Source: an uncultured Holophagaceae bacterium
Lineage (GTDB): Bacteria; Acidobacteriota; Holophagae; Holophagales; Holophagaceae
Length of the DNA: 64,000 nucleotides
NCBI GenBank assembly: GCA_903863195.1
Contig: CAIPAY010000141.1
Span: forward strand, 1 to 64,000
Direction: 5' to 3'
The notes beneath the pieces were generated by a model. That model ran no database searches. It saw nothing but the letters and a program-made list of their open reading frames with translations, and was not told where the DNA came from. Position 1 is the first letter of the stretch. Every line of letters starts with the position of its first letter. A program made the position numbers and the translations under genes. Positions 1 to 8,567 of this stretch are shown piece after piece.

Positions 1-342
1 CGCCAGACCCGATTTCCCCATAACGGTCTGCTCGGCCCTCGCCGCTACGGGCTTGTTCAACATCGCATTTTGCCGGTGGGCACCGCCGCGCCTACCCACA
101 CCATCAACTCGGTCCCGCCACCGACGAAATGCTCACTGTTCACGGGTGCCTCCGAGCGGCAGGATTGAATAGATCAATAACAGTCCATCCAAGGGAAGGG
201 GCAATCAAAAATACAAACAAGAGCGATATCGCGCAAGGGCTTGTAATCTTCTTTGGTGGGTGCAGGCCAGGGATGCTCCGGCAGCCGGGTGGGCGACCCG
301 AATGGGGAAGCGCGATAGAATCACCCTTTTCGGGCAAAACAC

Positions 343-2040
343 ATGGCGAAGCCTTCCTCCCGTCCGGCTACCGAGCAGCCCGAGATCATCTACTCGATGA
401 TGCGGGTCAGCAAGATCTACAACAACAAGCCGGTCATCAAGGACATCTCCCTCAGCTACTTCTATGGCGCGAAGATCGGCGTCCTGGGTCTCAACGGCTC
501 GGGCAAGAGCACCGTGCTGCGCATCATGGCGGGCGTGGACCACGACTTCAACGGCGAGGCTGTGCTCAGCAAGGGCTACACCACGGGCATCCTCGACCAG
601 GAGCCTCAGCTCGACCCTGACAAGACTGTGCTGGAGATCGTTGAGGAGGGTGCTGCCGAGCAGGTGGACTGGCTCAAGGCCTACAACGCCATCAGCGAGC
701 AGTTCGCGGACCCCGACGCGGACATGGATGCCCTGCTGGCCAGGCAGGGCGAGCTCCAGGAGAAGATCGACGCCCATGACTGCTGGGACCTGGACTCGCG
801 CCTGGACCAGGCCATGGACGCCCTGCGCTGCCCGGACCCCGACACCAAGATCGGCGTGCTCTCCGGTGGTGAGCGGCGTCGCGTGGCCCTGTGCCGGCTC
901 CTGCTCCAGCAGCCGGATATCCTGCTGCTGGACGAGCCCACCAACCACCTGGACGCAGAGACTGTCGCCTGGCTGGAGAAGCACCTCCAGGACTACAAGG
1001 GCACGGTCATCGCCGTCACCCACGACCGCTACTTCCTGGACCACGTGGCCGAGTGGATCCTCGAGCTGGACCGGGGCGAGGGCATCCCCTGGAAGGGCAA
1101 CTATTCGAGCTGGCTGGAGCAGAAGCAGGGCCGCCTGGCGCGGGAGGAGAAGTCCGACCAGCGGCGCCAGAAGACCCTGGAGCGCGAGCTGGAGTGGATA
1201 CGCATGTCCCCCAAGGGCCAGCACACCAAGAGCAAGGCCCGCATCGCCAACTACGAGAGCCTGGCCGGTGAGGAAGGCCGCCAGAAGGAGCAGGAGCTGG
1301 AGATCTACATTCCCAGCGGTCCGCGCCTGGGTGACCTGGTGGCGGAACTGGAAGGCGTCACCAAGGCCTATGGCGACCGGGTGCTCTTCGAGAACCTGAC
1401 CTTCGCCATCCCCCGCGGCGGCATCCTCGGCGTCATCGGTCCCAACGGCGCCGGCAAGTCCACGCTGCTGCGCCTGCTCACGAGCCAGGAGGGGCCGGAC
1501 GCGGGCACCATCCGCATCGGCGAGACCGTGCGCATGGCCTATGTGGATCAGCTCCGCTCGAACCTGAAGCTCGACAAGAGCGTCTTCGAGGCCGTCAGCG
1601 GTGGCTACGAGCAGATCGAGCTGGGCGGCAAGCTCATCAACGCCCGCGCCTGGCTGAGCCGCTTCGGTTTCTCCGGAGACTCCCAGCAGAAGAAGATCTC
1701 CGAGCTGAGTGGGGGCCAGCAGAACCGGCTGAACCTGGCCCTCACCCTGAAGAGCGAAGCCAACCTGCTGTTCTTCGACGAGCCCACCAACGACCTGGAC
1801 GTGAACACCATGCGGGCCCTGGAGGAAGCCATCGAGGCCTTCGCCGGCAGTGCGGTGCTGGTGAGCCATGACCGCTGGTTCCTGGACCGGCTGGCCACGC
1901 ACATCCTGGCCTTCGAGGGGGACTCCCAGGTGCAGTTCTTCGACGGGAACTACAGCCAGTACGAGGACTACCGCAGGGACGTCCTGGGCCTCAAGCCCTT
2001 CGACCCGCACCGCATCAAGTACCGGAAGCTGACCCGATGA
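343..2040 (+). CDS. ettA: Energy-dependent translational throttle protein EttA (ABC-F ATPase)
   Basis: 565 aa with two ABC cassettes (GLNGSGKST, LSGGERRRVALCRLL, GPNGAGKST, LSGGQQNRLNLA), EttA-type linker and no TM segments. Confidence 0.95.
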   Translation: MAKPSSRPATEQPEIIYSMMRVSKIYNNKPVIKDISLSYFYGAKIGVLGLNGSGKSTVLRIMAGVDHDFNGEAVLSKGYTTGILDQEPQLDPDKTVLEIVEEGAAEQVDWLKAYNAISEQFADPDADMDALLARQGELQEKIDAHDCWDLDSRLDQAMDALRCPDPDTKIGVLSGGERRRVALCRLLLQQPDILLLDEPTNHLDAETVAWLEKHLQDYKGTVIAVTHDRYFLDHVAEWILELDRGEGIPWKGNYSSWLEQKQGRLAREEKSDQRRQKTLERELEWIRMSPKGQHTKSKARIANYESLAGEEGRQKEQELEIYIPSGPRLGDLVAELEGVTKAYGDRVLFENLTFAIPRGGILGVIGPNGAGKSTLLRLLTSQEGPDAGTIRIGETVRMAYVDQLRSNLKLDKSVFEAVSGGYEQIELGGKLINARAWLSRFGFSGDSQQKKISELSGGQQNRLNLALTLKSEANLLFFDEPTNDLDVNTMRALEEAIEAFAGSAVLVSHDRWFLDRLATHILAFEGDSQVQFFDGNYSQYEDYRRDVLGLKPFDPHRIKYRKLTR

Positions 2041-2654
2041 CCGCGGACCTCTCCCGGTCCCTCTGGCTCACGCGCCTGACGGCGCTGACCGGGCTGTCCC
2101 TCGGGGGTGCCGCGCTGGGCCTGGGATGGACTCAGGGCGGCATCGCCTTCGGGGGGTTTGGTGCGGCCTGCCTCCTGCAAGTCCCGGCGGCCCTCAGCCT
2201 GGGCTCCCGCATCGGGGGCGGGCTTGGCAATGAGGGGCTCGAGCGGGATCGGGTGACCCTGCGGGCCACCGCCCACCTGCTGCGCCTCCTGGCGCTGGGT
2301 CTGGCCGGCGTCGCCCTGCTGGCCCTGCGGGGCGAGTGGATGCCCTCTGCGGATGCCATCACACGGGGGCTGGCCCTGGCGGCCCTGCTGCTGCTGGTCT
2401 GCCTCTGGGGCGCCAAGCGCGGCCTGGCGGGTCTGCATCCGGCGCTGGAGCTGGATGCCGCGCGGTCCCGGGTCCTGCTGGAATTGGCCGTGCTGCTGGC
2501 GGCGGGCACCCTGGTGGGCCTCTGGGTGCCCTGGGCCGATGCGCTGACGGCGCTGGCGCTGGCAATCCGGCTCTTTGTCGCGGGTCAGGGGCTGGCCAAG
2601 GCCACAACCCTCCAGGCTGCCTGCGGAGGCTGTGGCAGCGGCTGCGGCTGCTGA
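2037..2654 (+). CDS. Hydrophobic multi-TM membrane protein with Cys-rich C-terminus (cation-transporter-like)
   Basis: 205 aa with several hydrophobic helices; ends in AACGGCGSGCGC; 4-bp ATGA overlap with ettA. Confidence 0.6.
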   Translation: MTADLSRSLWLTRLTALTGLSLGGAALGLGWTQGGIAFGGFGAACLLQVPAALSLGSRIGGGLGNEGLERDRVTLRATAHLLRLLALGLAGVALLALRGEWMPSADAITRGLALAALLLLVCLWGAKRGLAGLHPALELDAARSRVLLELAVLLAAGTLVGLWVPWADALTALALAIRLFVAGQGLAKATTLQAACGGCGSGCGC

Positions 2655-3514
2655 TGCGCGTGCTTGAGCTGTTCTCGGGCCTTGGCGGCTGGCGCTGCGC
2701 CCTCGGGGACCGCGGCCGGGTGGTGGCGGCCTACGACGTGAGCGAGGCCGCCAACGCCACCTACCAGCTGAACCATGGCGAGTTCCCCCGGCCCCAGGAG
2801 CTGGCCTCCGTACCGCAGGCCGCGCTGGCCGCCCACGGGGCCGACACCTGGCTGCTGAGCCCGCCCTGCCAGCCCTTCTGCCGCATGGGGAACCATCAGG
2901 GGCTGGAGGATCGCCGCTCGCGGGCCTTCCGCCACCTCATGGACGTGTTCCGGGAGGCACCGCCGGAGCAACTGGTGCTGGAGAACGTGGCCGGCTTCCT
3001 GGGATCCGACGCCCACGCGCTGCTCTCGGAGCGGATCAGGTCCCACGGCATGCATCAGCTGGATCTCCGGGCCTGCCCCAGCCAGCTCGACTGGCCCAAC
3101 CAGCGGCCCCGCACCTATGTGGTGGCCTCGCGAAAGCCGCTGCAGGCCCTGCCGCTGCCGGTCTTCGCGCCGCGCACCGTGGCAGGGTTCCTGGATGCGG
3201 TGGAGGACGAGCGGCTCTACCTGCCGCTGGAGGTGCTGGCCCGCCACTACGAGGGCCTGGATCTCGTCGAGGCCGGTGACCGCCGCACCGCGTGCTTCAT
3301 CGGCGGCTACGGTCGGCGCTACGTGGGCAGCGGCTCCTTCCTGCGGACGGCGCGCGGCGTGCGCCGCTTCTCGCCCCCGGAGGTGGCGCGCCTGCTGGGT
3401 TTGCCCGAGGGCTTCCGCTTTCCCGCGGCGCAGTCGCTGGAGGTCCGCTACCGCCTGCTGGGCAATGGCCTCTCCATCCCCGTCGCCGCCTGGGCGCTGC
3501 AGCATCTCGCGTAG
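2654..3514 (+). CDS. DNA/tRNA (cytosine-5) methyltransferase, Dnmt2/TRDMT1-like
   Basis: 286 aa from ATG 2654; MRVLELFSGLGGWRCAL, SPPCQPFCRMG, LENVAGFL, ACFIGGYGRRYVGSGSFL, RYRLLGNGLSIPV; C-terminal part resembles the Dnmt2 target-recognition/motif X region. Confidence 0.85.
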   Translation: MRVLELFSGLGGWRCALGDRGRVVAAYDVSEAANATYQLNHGEFPRPQELASVPQAALAAHGADTWLLSPPCQPFCRMGNHQGLEDRRSRAFRHLMDVFREAPPEQLVLENVAGFLGSDAHALLSERIRSHGMHQLDLRACPSQLDWPNQRPRTYVVASRKPLQALPLPVFAPRTVAGFLDAVEDERLYLPLEVLARHYEGLDLVEAGDRRTACFIGGYGRRYVGSGSFLRTARGVRRFSPPEVARLLGLPEGFRFPAAQSLEVRYRLLGNGLSIPVAAWALQHLA

Positions 3515-3523
3515 AATCTCCCC

Positions 3524-4105
3524 ATGCGCCTCATCTTGTCCGCCTTTGCCCCCGAGCTGGGGCCCCTCGCCGCTGCGCCCCCCGCGGGCTGGACTGTGGC
3601 CACCGTGGGCATCGGCGCGGTGACGGCCGCGGCGGCGACCGCGCGGCTGTTGGCCGAGCAGCGGCCCGAGGCAGTGCTCTTCCTGGGCACCTGCGGCCGC
3701 TACGACGAGCGCCTGGCCCTCTTCGAGTGCCTCTGGGCCAGTGAAGCCATCGCCACCTCCTTGGAGGAGCTCCGGGGCGGCGCCTACCGGCCGGGCCTCG
3801 AGCCGACCCGCTGGGCCTCGACCCTGGGTGGTCCCTGGCCCCCCCAGGCCGTGGCCGTGCCCCCGGCCATCACCTCGACCCTGTCGGGCGCGGCCCTGCT
3901 GGGTAGTGTGGCTCCGGCCGAGCACCTGGAGCTCACGGGGGTCTTCGCCGCCTGTCAGGCCGCGGGCGTGCCCTGCGGCGCGGCGCTGGTGGTCGTGAAT
4001 GACGTGGGGCCCGCCGCCCCGGCCCAGTGGCAGGCCAACCACGCCCGGGGCAGCCAGCTGCTGGTGGCGGCCCTCAAGGCTGCGGGCTGGTTCGCAGAGG
4101 CGTGA
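3524..4105 (+). CDS. Nucleoside phosphorylase/hydrolase superfamily protein (futalosine hydrolase/MTAN-like)
   Basis: 193 aa; VGIGAVTAAAATARLL, AVLFLGTCGRYD and VVVNDVGPAA fit the PNP/UDP fold. Confidence 0.6.
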   Translation: MRLILSAFAPELGPLAAAPPAGWTVATVGIGAVTAAAATARLLAEQRPEAVLFLGTCGRYDERLALFECLWASEAIATSLEELRGGAYRPGLEPTRWASTLGGPWPPQAVAVPPAITSTLSGAALLGSVAPAEHLELTGVFAACQAAGVPCGAALVVVNDVGPAAPAQWQANHARGSQLLVAALKAAGWFAEA

Positions 4106-6410
4106 AGGCTGCGGCGCCCGCGCCGGTCTGGATGTGCCAGCCGCCGGGCACGGCGGCCACCTGCACCCCGCAGGCTGGGCCCGTAATCCAGGGTGTCAGG
4201 CCGTGGCGGCGGAAGGTCTCCAGGGTCTCGGCGTGGGGGTGCTCGAAGCGGTTGCGGAACCCCGCCGGGATGATGACGAGCTCGGGCTGGAGCGCCGCGA
4301 CCCAGACCGGATCCGAAGCGTTGCGGCTGCCGTGGTGGCCCGCCTTGAGCAGGCGGTGGCGGCCGGGGCCGGGCTCCCCCAGGTCCAGCAGGTCCCGCTC
4401 CTGCACGGCCAGGGCGTCGCCCATGAGCCAGAGCTCCCGGTCCTGCCAGGCCACCCGCAGCACGATGGACACCATGTTGGCGTCGGGCAGGGCGAAGGCG
4501 CCGGGGGGCCAGCGCACGCTGAAGGCGGCCGGTCCGCGCGCCCAGGCATCCTGGCGCAGGAGCCCCACCAGGTCGCTCCCCGCGCTGGGGCGGTAGGGGG
4601 CCCAGGGGTCTTCGTCGTCGGCGGTGACCGGCACGCTCGTGGAGGCCAGAGGCCAGATCCGGGCGAGGGTGGCCCAGCCGCCCGCGTGGTCCCCGTGGGC
4701 GTGGGTCAGCAGCAGGTGCACGGGCTCGCGGACGCCGCGTCGGCTGAGCACCCGCGCGAGGCGGCGGCCGGTCCAGGGCCCCGGCCCGGTGTCGAGGAGG
4801 GTGGCCTCCCCGCCCGGCACCCGCAGCAGCAGGGCGTCGCCCTGGCCGATGTCCACGGACTCCAGCGTGAGGGTGGCCGGACTGCGGCCCGTGCCCCGGG
4901 TGGCGAGCAGCCCCAGGGAGCAGGCCACCAGAACCACGGTCAGGGCCCGGGTGCGCCGCAGCCGCCCCTGCAGGTGGGCCAGGGCCAGCCAGCCGAGGGC
5001 CAGGAGCAGCCAGGGCCAGAGGATTCCGGTGGCCAGCGGCGCGATGCCCGTGAGGGCGGGCACCAGCTGATTCCCCATCCAGTCCAGTAGGGCCCCCGCG
5101 CCCTGGGTGAGCCCCGGCAGAGGCAGCAGGATCAGGGCCAGGCAGATGGGCGTCAGGAAGGCGACGAGGGGCAGCACCAGCAGGTTGGCCAGGACGCCCC
5201 ACCAGGGGGCGCCGCCGTGCAGCAGGGCCAGGAGGGGCAGGGTGGAGAGCCAGGGCGCGGTCAGGCGGGCCAGGGGTAGGGCCAGGCGGCCCAGCAGCGG
5301 GGCCAGCAGGCCCGCCAGGGGCTCCGCTCCCCAGAGGAGGCCGAGCAGGGCCCACCAGGCCAGCAGGAAGCCGGGTTCCACCCCGGCGGCCGGGTGCCCC
5401 AGCAGCCAGAGCAGCAGGGCCAGGTGGAGACCCGCCACGGGCGGCAGCTTCCAGCCGGTGCCGCGCCCGATGGCCCAGGCGAAGCCCATGAAGAGCCCCC
5501 GCCACACCGGGGCGGAGAAGCCCACCAGGGCGGCATAGAGCAGGCCCCCGGCCATGGCCCCGACGGCGGCGCCGCGCAGGCGAAGGCGGCGCAGCAGGGC
5601 CTCCAGGGCCGCCAGGACCAGCGTGACCTGCAGACCCGAGACCACGAGGATGTGGATGGTGCCGCTCTCCGCGAAGACGCTGAAGTGGGCCTCGTCCGCC
5701 GGGGGCATGCCCAGGGCCAGCGCCCCCCACAGGTCCCGGGCCGTCGGGCCCAGGGGCAGGGCGTCGAAGCGGCGCCGGATGAAGGTCTGCAGGCGCAGCA
5801 GCGGACTGGGCGCCGCGGGTCCGGTAGCCTCCAGCAGCTGAGTGGAGGCCAGATGGATGCGGCGCGGGGCCTCGTCGCTCCGAGCGCGCCACAGGGGGCG
5901 TTCCGCCAGGAAGACCGGCCCGGGCTGGACGGGGCGCAGCTCGGCGCGGACCCGGATGGGGGTGCCGGGTGCGGGCGGGGGCTGCTCGCCCTCTGCGGGC
6001 ACCGTGAGGGGCAGGGACAGGCCCTTCAGGGCGGGTGGTGCGGTCAGGTCCAGCTGGCTCCGCAGTCGCTCCCCCTGCGGGGTCCAGGGCAGGCCGATCC
6101 TGCCCTCCAGGGCCTGGAAGCCGGTGGGCAGATTCGTCTCCCACTGGGCCTTCCGAGCCAGTCCCAGGAAGGTGCTGCCCATCAGGCTCAGGGCCAAAGG
6201 CACCAGGAGCCACCGGCGGCGGCGGAGGAGCGGCAGCGAGAGCGCCCAGGCCAGGGCGCCCAGGGCGGTCCACCCTGGCGCCACCTGGCCGCTCCAGCGC
6301 TCGGGAATGAGCCAGGGCACCGAGCAGGCCGCCGCCAGAGCCCAGGCCAGAGGCCAGAGGGGAGCCCCGGAGAGGCGCTGCCAGAGGGTGGACCTGGAGA
6401 GCATGGGCAA
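4074..6410 (-). CDS. comEC: DNA internalization-related competence protein ComEC/Rec2
   Basis: 778 aa; multi-TM competence domain (HILVVSGLQVTL) plus C-terminal metallo-beta-lactamase domain (LLLTHAHGDHAGGW, KAGHHGSRNAS). Confidence 0.93.
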   Translation of the reverse strand: MPMLSRSTLWQRLSGAPLWPLAWALAAACSVPWLIPERWSGQVAPGWTALGALAWALSLPLLRRRRWLLVPLALSLMGSTFLGLARKAQWETNLPTGFQALEGRIGLPWTPQGERLRSQLDLTAPPALKGLSLPLTVPAEGEQPPPAPGTPIRVRAELRPVQPGPVFLAERPLWRARSDEAPRRIHLASTQLLEATGPAAPSPLLRLQTFIRRRFDALPLGPTARDLWGALALGMPPADEAHFSVFAESGTIHILVVSGLQVTLVLAALEALLRRLRLRGAAVGAMAGGLLYAALVGFSAPVWRGLFMGFAWAIGRGTGWKLPPVAGLHLALLLWLLGHPAAGVEPGFLLAWWALLGLLWGAEPLAGLLAPLLGRLALPLARLTAPWLSTLPLLALLHGGAPWWGVLANLLVLPLVAFLTPICLALILLPLPGLTQGAGALLDWMGNQLVPALTGIAPLATGILWPWLLLALGWLALAHLQGRLRRTRALTVVLVACSLGLLATRGTGRSPATLTLESVDIGQGDALLLRVPGGEATLLDTGPGPWTGRRLARVLSRRGVREPVHLLLTHAHGDHAGGWATLARIWPLASTSVPVTADDEDPWAPYRPSAGSDLVGLLRQDAWARGPAAFSVRWPPGAFALPDANMVSIVLRVAWQDRELWLMGDALAVQERDLLDLGEPGPGRHRLLKAGHHGSRNASDPVWVAALQPELVIIPAGFRNRFEHPHAETLETFRRHGLTPWITGPACGVQVAAVPGGWHIQTGAGAAAFTPLRTSPQP

Positions 6411-6467
6411 AGTTTACCAAAGTGTCCAACTCTTGACAGGTTCAAATTGAACTGGAACCCTGGGGGC

Positions 6468-7883
6468 ATGCACACAGCCCGGGTTCTTCTGGTGGATGAC
6501 GATCCCACCATCCTTGAGGTGGTCGGCACGCTGCTGTCCCGGCACGGGCATGAGGTGGTCGGCACCGGCTCGGGCCTGCGGGCCGCCCAGTTCCTGCGCA
6601 CCGAGCACTTCGACCTGGCGGTGGTGGACCTCATGCTGCCGGACCTGAGCGGCCTGGAACTGGCCCGCCAGGGGGTCGCCAAGCCGGACACCGTGGTGGT
6701 GGTGCTGTCGGGCACGACCTCGGTGGAAACGGCCCTGCAGGCCATGAAGATGGGCATCTACGACTATGTGCCCAAGCCCTTCCGCACCGAGGAGCTGGAA
6801 CATACTCTGCTCCGCGCCATCGAGAAGTCCCAGCTGAACCAGGAGAACAAGCGCCTGCGCGAGCAGATCCAGGGCAAGCTGACCGGCCCCCAGATGGTGG
6901 GCCGCTCCGAGACCTGGCGCGACCTCCAGTCCCTGCTCCGCCGGGTGGCGCCCTCGCCGTCCACGGTGCTGGTCACCGGCCCTTCGGGCACCGGCAAGGA
7001 GCTGGCGGCCCGGGCCATCCACCAGTGGAGCCCGCGCGCCCAGGGGCCCTTCGTGCCCATCCACTGCGGCGCCATTCCCGAGACGCTGCTGGAGGACGAG
7101 CTCTTCGGCCATGTGCGCGGCGCCTACACCGACGCGCGCACGGACCGGCCCGGCCGGTTCCAGCAGGCCGAGGGCGGCACCCTCTTCCTGGATGAGATCG
7201 GCACCATGCCCATGAGCCTGCAGGTGAAGCTGCTGCGGGTGATCCAGGAGCGGGAGTTCACCCCGCTGGGCTCCACGCGCACGGTGAAGTCGGACTTCCG
7301 GCTGCTGGCGGCGACCAACGAGGACCTGGGCTCCCTCGTGGAGCAGAAGCGCTTCCGGGAGGACCTCTTCTACCGGCTCAACGTGATCCCCATTCAGCTG
7401 CACCCGCTCCGCGAGCACCCCCAGGACATCTCCGTGCTGGTGGCGCACTTCACCCGGAAGTTCGCCCGGGAGCTCGGGCTGCCCCTGAAGCAGGTGGAGC
7501 CGACAGCCCTGCAGGCCATGGAGGCCTATGGCTGGCCGGGCAACGTGCGTGAGCTGGAGAATGCGGTAGAGCGGGCCATGGCCCTGGGCTCGGATCCCGA
7601 GCGCCTGCTGCTCCAGGACCTGCCCGCCTCCATCGCCGGTGTGCTGCCCTCGGTGGCCTTCCCGAGCCTCTCCCAGAACCAGGACCTGGGGCAGTTCCTG
7701 GCAGATCTCGAGCGGCACCTCCTCCTCGAGTCGCTCCAGGCCACGGGCTGGAACAAGAGTGAGAGCGCGCGCCGCCTGGGCATGCGCCGAACGACCCTCC
7801 TGCACCGGCTCCGCGCCCTGGGCATCCCCATGGACCCCCTGGCCGAGGCCGAGTCCACCCTGTCCCAGGAGGGCGGCCAATGA
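6468..7883 (+). CDS. Sigma-54-dependent response regulator (NtrC family)
   Basis: 471 aa from ATG 6468; receiver (VDDDPTILEVV, VVDLMLPDLSG), AAA+ (GPSGTGKELAARAIH, GHVRGAYTDA, FLDEIGTM), Fis-type HTH. Confidence 0.93.
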   Translation: MHTARVLLVDDDPTILEVVGTLLSRHGHEVVGTGSGLRAAQFLRTEHFDLAVVDLMLPDLSGLELARQGVAKPDTVVVVLSGTTSVETALQAMKMGIYDYVPKPFRTEELEHTLLRAIEKSQLNQENKRLREQIQGKLTGPQMVGRSETWRDLQSLLRRVAPSPSTVLVTGPSGTGKELAARAIHQWSPRAQGPFVPIHCGAIPETLLEDELFGHVRGAYTDARTDRPGRFQQAEGGTLFLDEIGTMPMSLQVKLLRVIQEREFTPLGSTRTVKSDFRLLAATNEDLGSLVEQKRFREDLFYRLNVIPIQLHPLREHPQDISVLVAHFTRKFARELGLPLKQVEPTALQAMEAYGWPGNVRELENAVERAMALGSDPERLLLQDLPASIAGVLPSVAFPSLSQNQDLGQFLADLERHLLLESLQATGWNKSESARRLGMRRTTLLHRLRALGIPMDPLAEAESTLSQEGGQ

Positions 7884-8551
7884 TCCAACTCGGCCGTCCG
7901 ATCCTGGCGCTGCTGCTCGCCGGCAGTCCCCTGGGAGCCTGGTCCCCCAAGGTCCACGAGGCCCAGACTGCCAAGGCCATCCGGCTCCTGCCCCGGCCCA
8001 TGGCGGCCCTGCTGCGCGCTCACCCGCAGGTGCTGCTGGAGAGCGCCCGGGGCGTGGCCAACGACCAGCCGCCCACCGTGGAGCAGGTGGAGGCCCAGTT
8101 CCGCACCGTGCTGCGCCTGAGCGAGGAAGGCCGACGTCCCGAGGAGCTCGTCCGGGACCTGGGTGTCCTCGCCCACCAGATCCAGCTGCTGGTGGATCCG
8201 TCGGCCACGGAGGGCATGAGCCCGCTCCGGGAGTCCTTCGAGGCCTACGCGGATCAGCACCTGCCGCACCTGCTGGTGACCCAGGAACCCTACTGGGCTG
8301 CTCAGGGGAGCCTCGATCCGGGCCCGCCCCTGCGCCGGTTCGTGGCCCTCAAGCTGGAGCGCAACCAGCGGCTCCAGGCTCACTTCGACGGGTCCGCAAG
8401 CCGCCGCATCGGCTCTTGGGACGAGCTCTCGCTGCCCTTCGCCCAGCTGCAGCTGGCCTTCTCCAACGGCGTCAACGCCACCGCCAACCTCTGGATCCTG
8501 CTCTGGCGCGCCGCGGGAGATCAGTGGGAGCTTCCCCCGGGCGGCCCCTGA
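7880..8551 (+). CDS. Hypothetical exported protein (possibly zinc-dependent phospholipase C/nuclease-like)
   Basis: 223 aa; signal-like N-terminus, WSPKVHEAQT, spaced His/Asp; ATGA overlap with upstream regulator. Confidence 0.45.
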   Translation: MIQLGRPILALLLAGSPLGAWSPKVHEAQTAKAIRLLPRPMAALLRAHPQVLLESARGVANDQPPTVEQVEAQFRTVLRLSEEGRRPEELVRDLGVLAHQIQLLVDPSATEGMSPLRESFEAYADQHLPHLLVTQEPYWAAQGSLDPGPPLRRFVALKLERNQRLQAHFDGSASRRIGSWDELSLPFAQLQLAFSNGVNATANLWILLWRAAGDQWELPPGGP

Positions 8552-8567
8552 CCGCCCCGTCTCCCGC

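Noticed and set aside
205-2010. 601-aa minus-strand ORF
   Set aside because: Antisense shadow of ettA
2654-3514. Type II restriction-modification system
   Set aside because: No endonuclease or specificity gene next to the methyltransferase; motifs favour Dnmt2-like
4074-4105. 32-bp convergent overlap of the nucleosidase-like and comEC 3' ends
   Set aside because: Real but common in compact genomes; no sign of regulatory function
3955-6429. 824-aa minus-strand ORF
   Set aside because: Alternative frame of comEC; the 778-aa frame carries the ComEC motifs
5394-6467. N-terminal extension of the sigma-54 regulator ORF
   Set aside because: Open frame antisense to comEC; ATG 6468 begins the receiver domain directly
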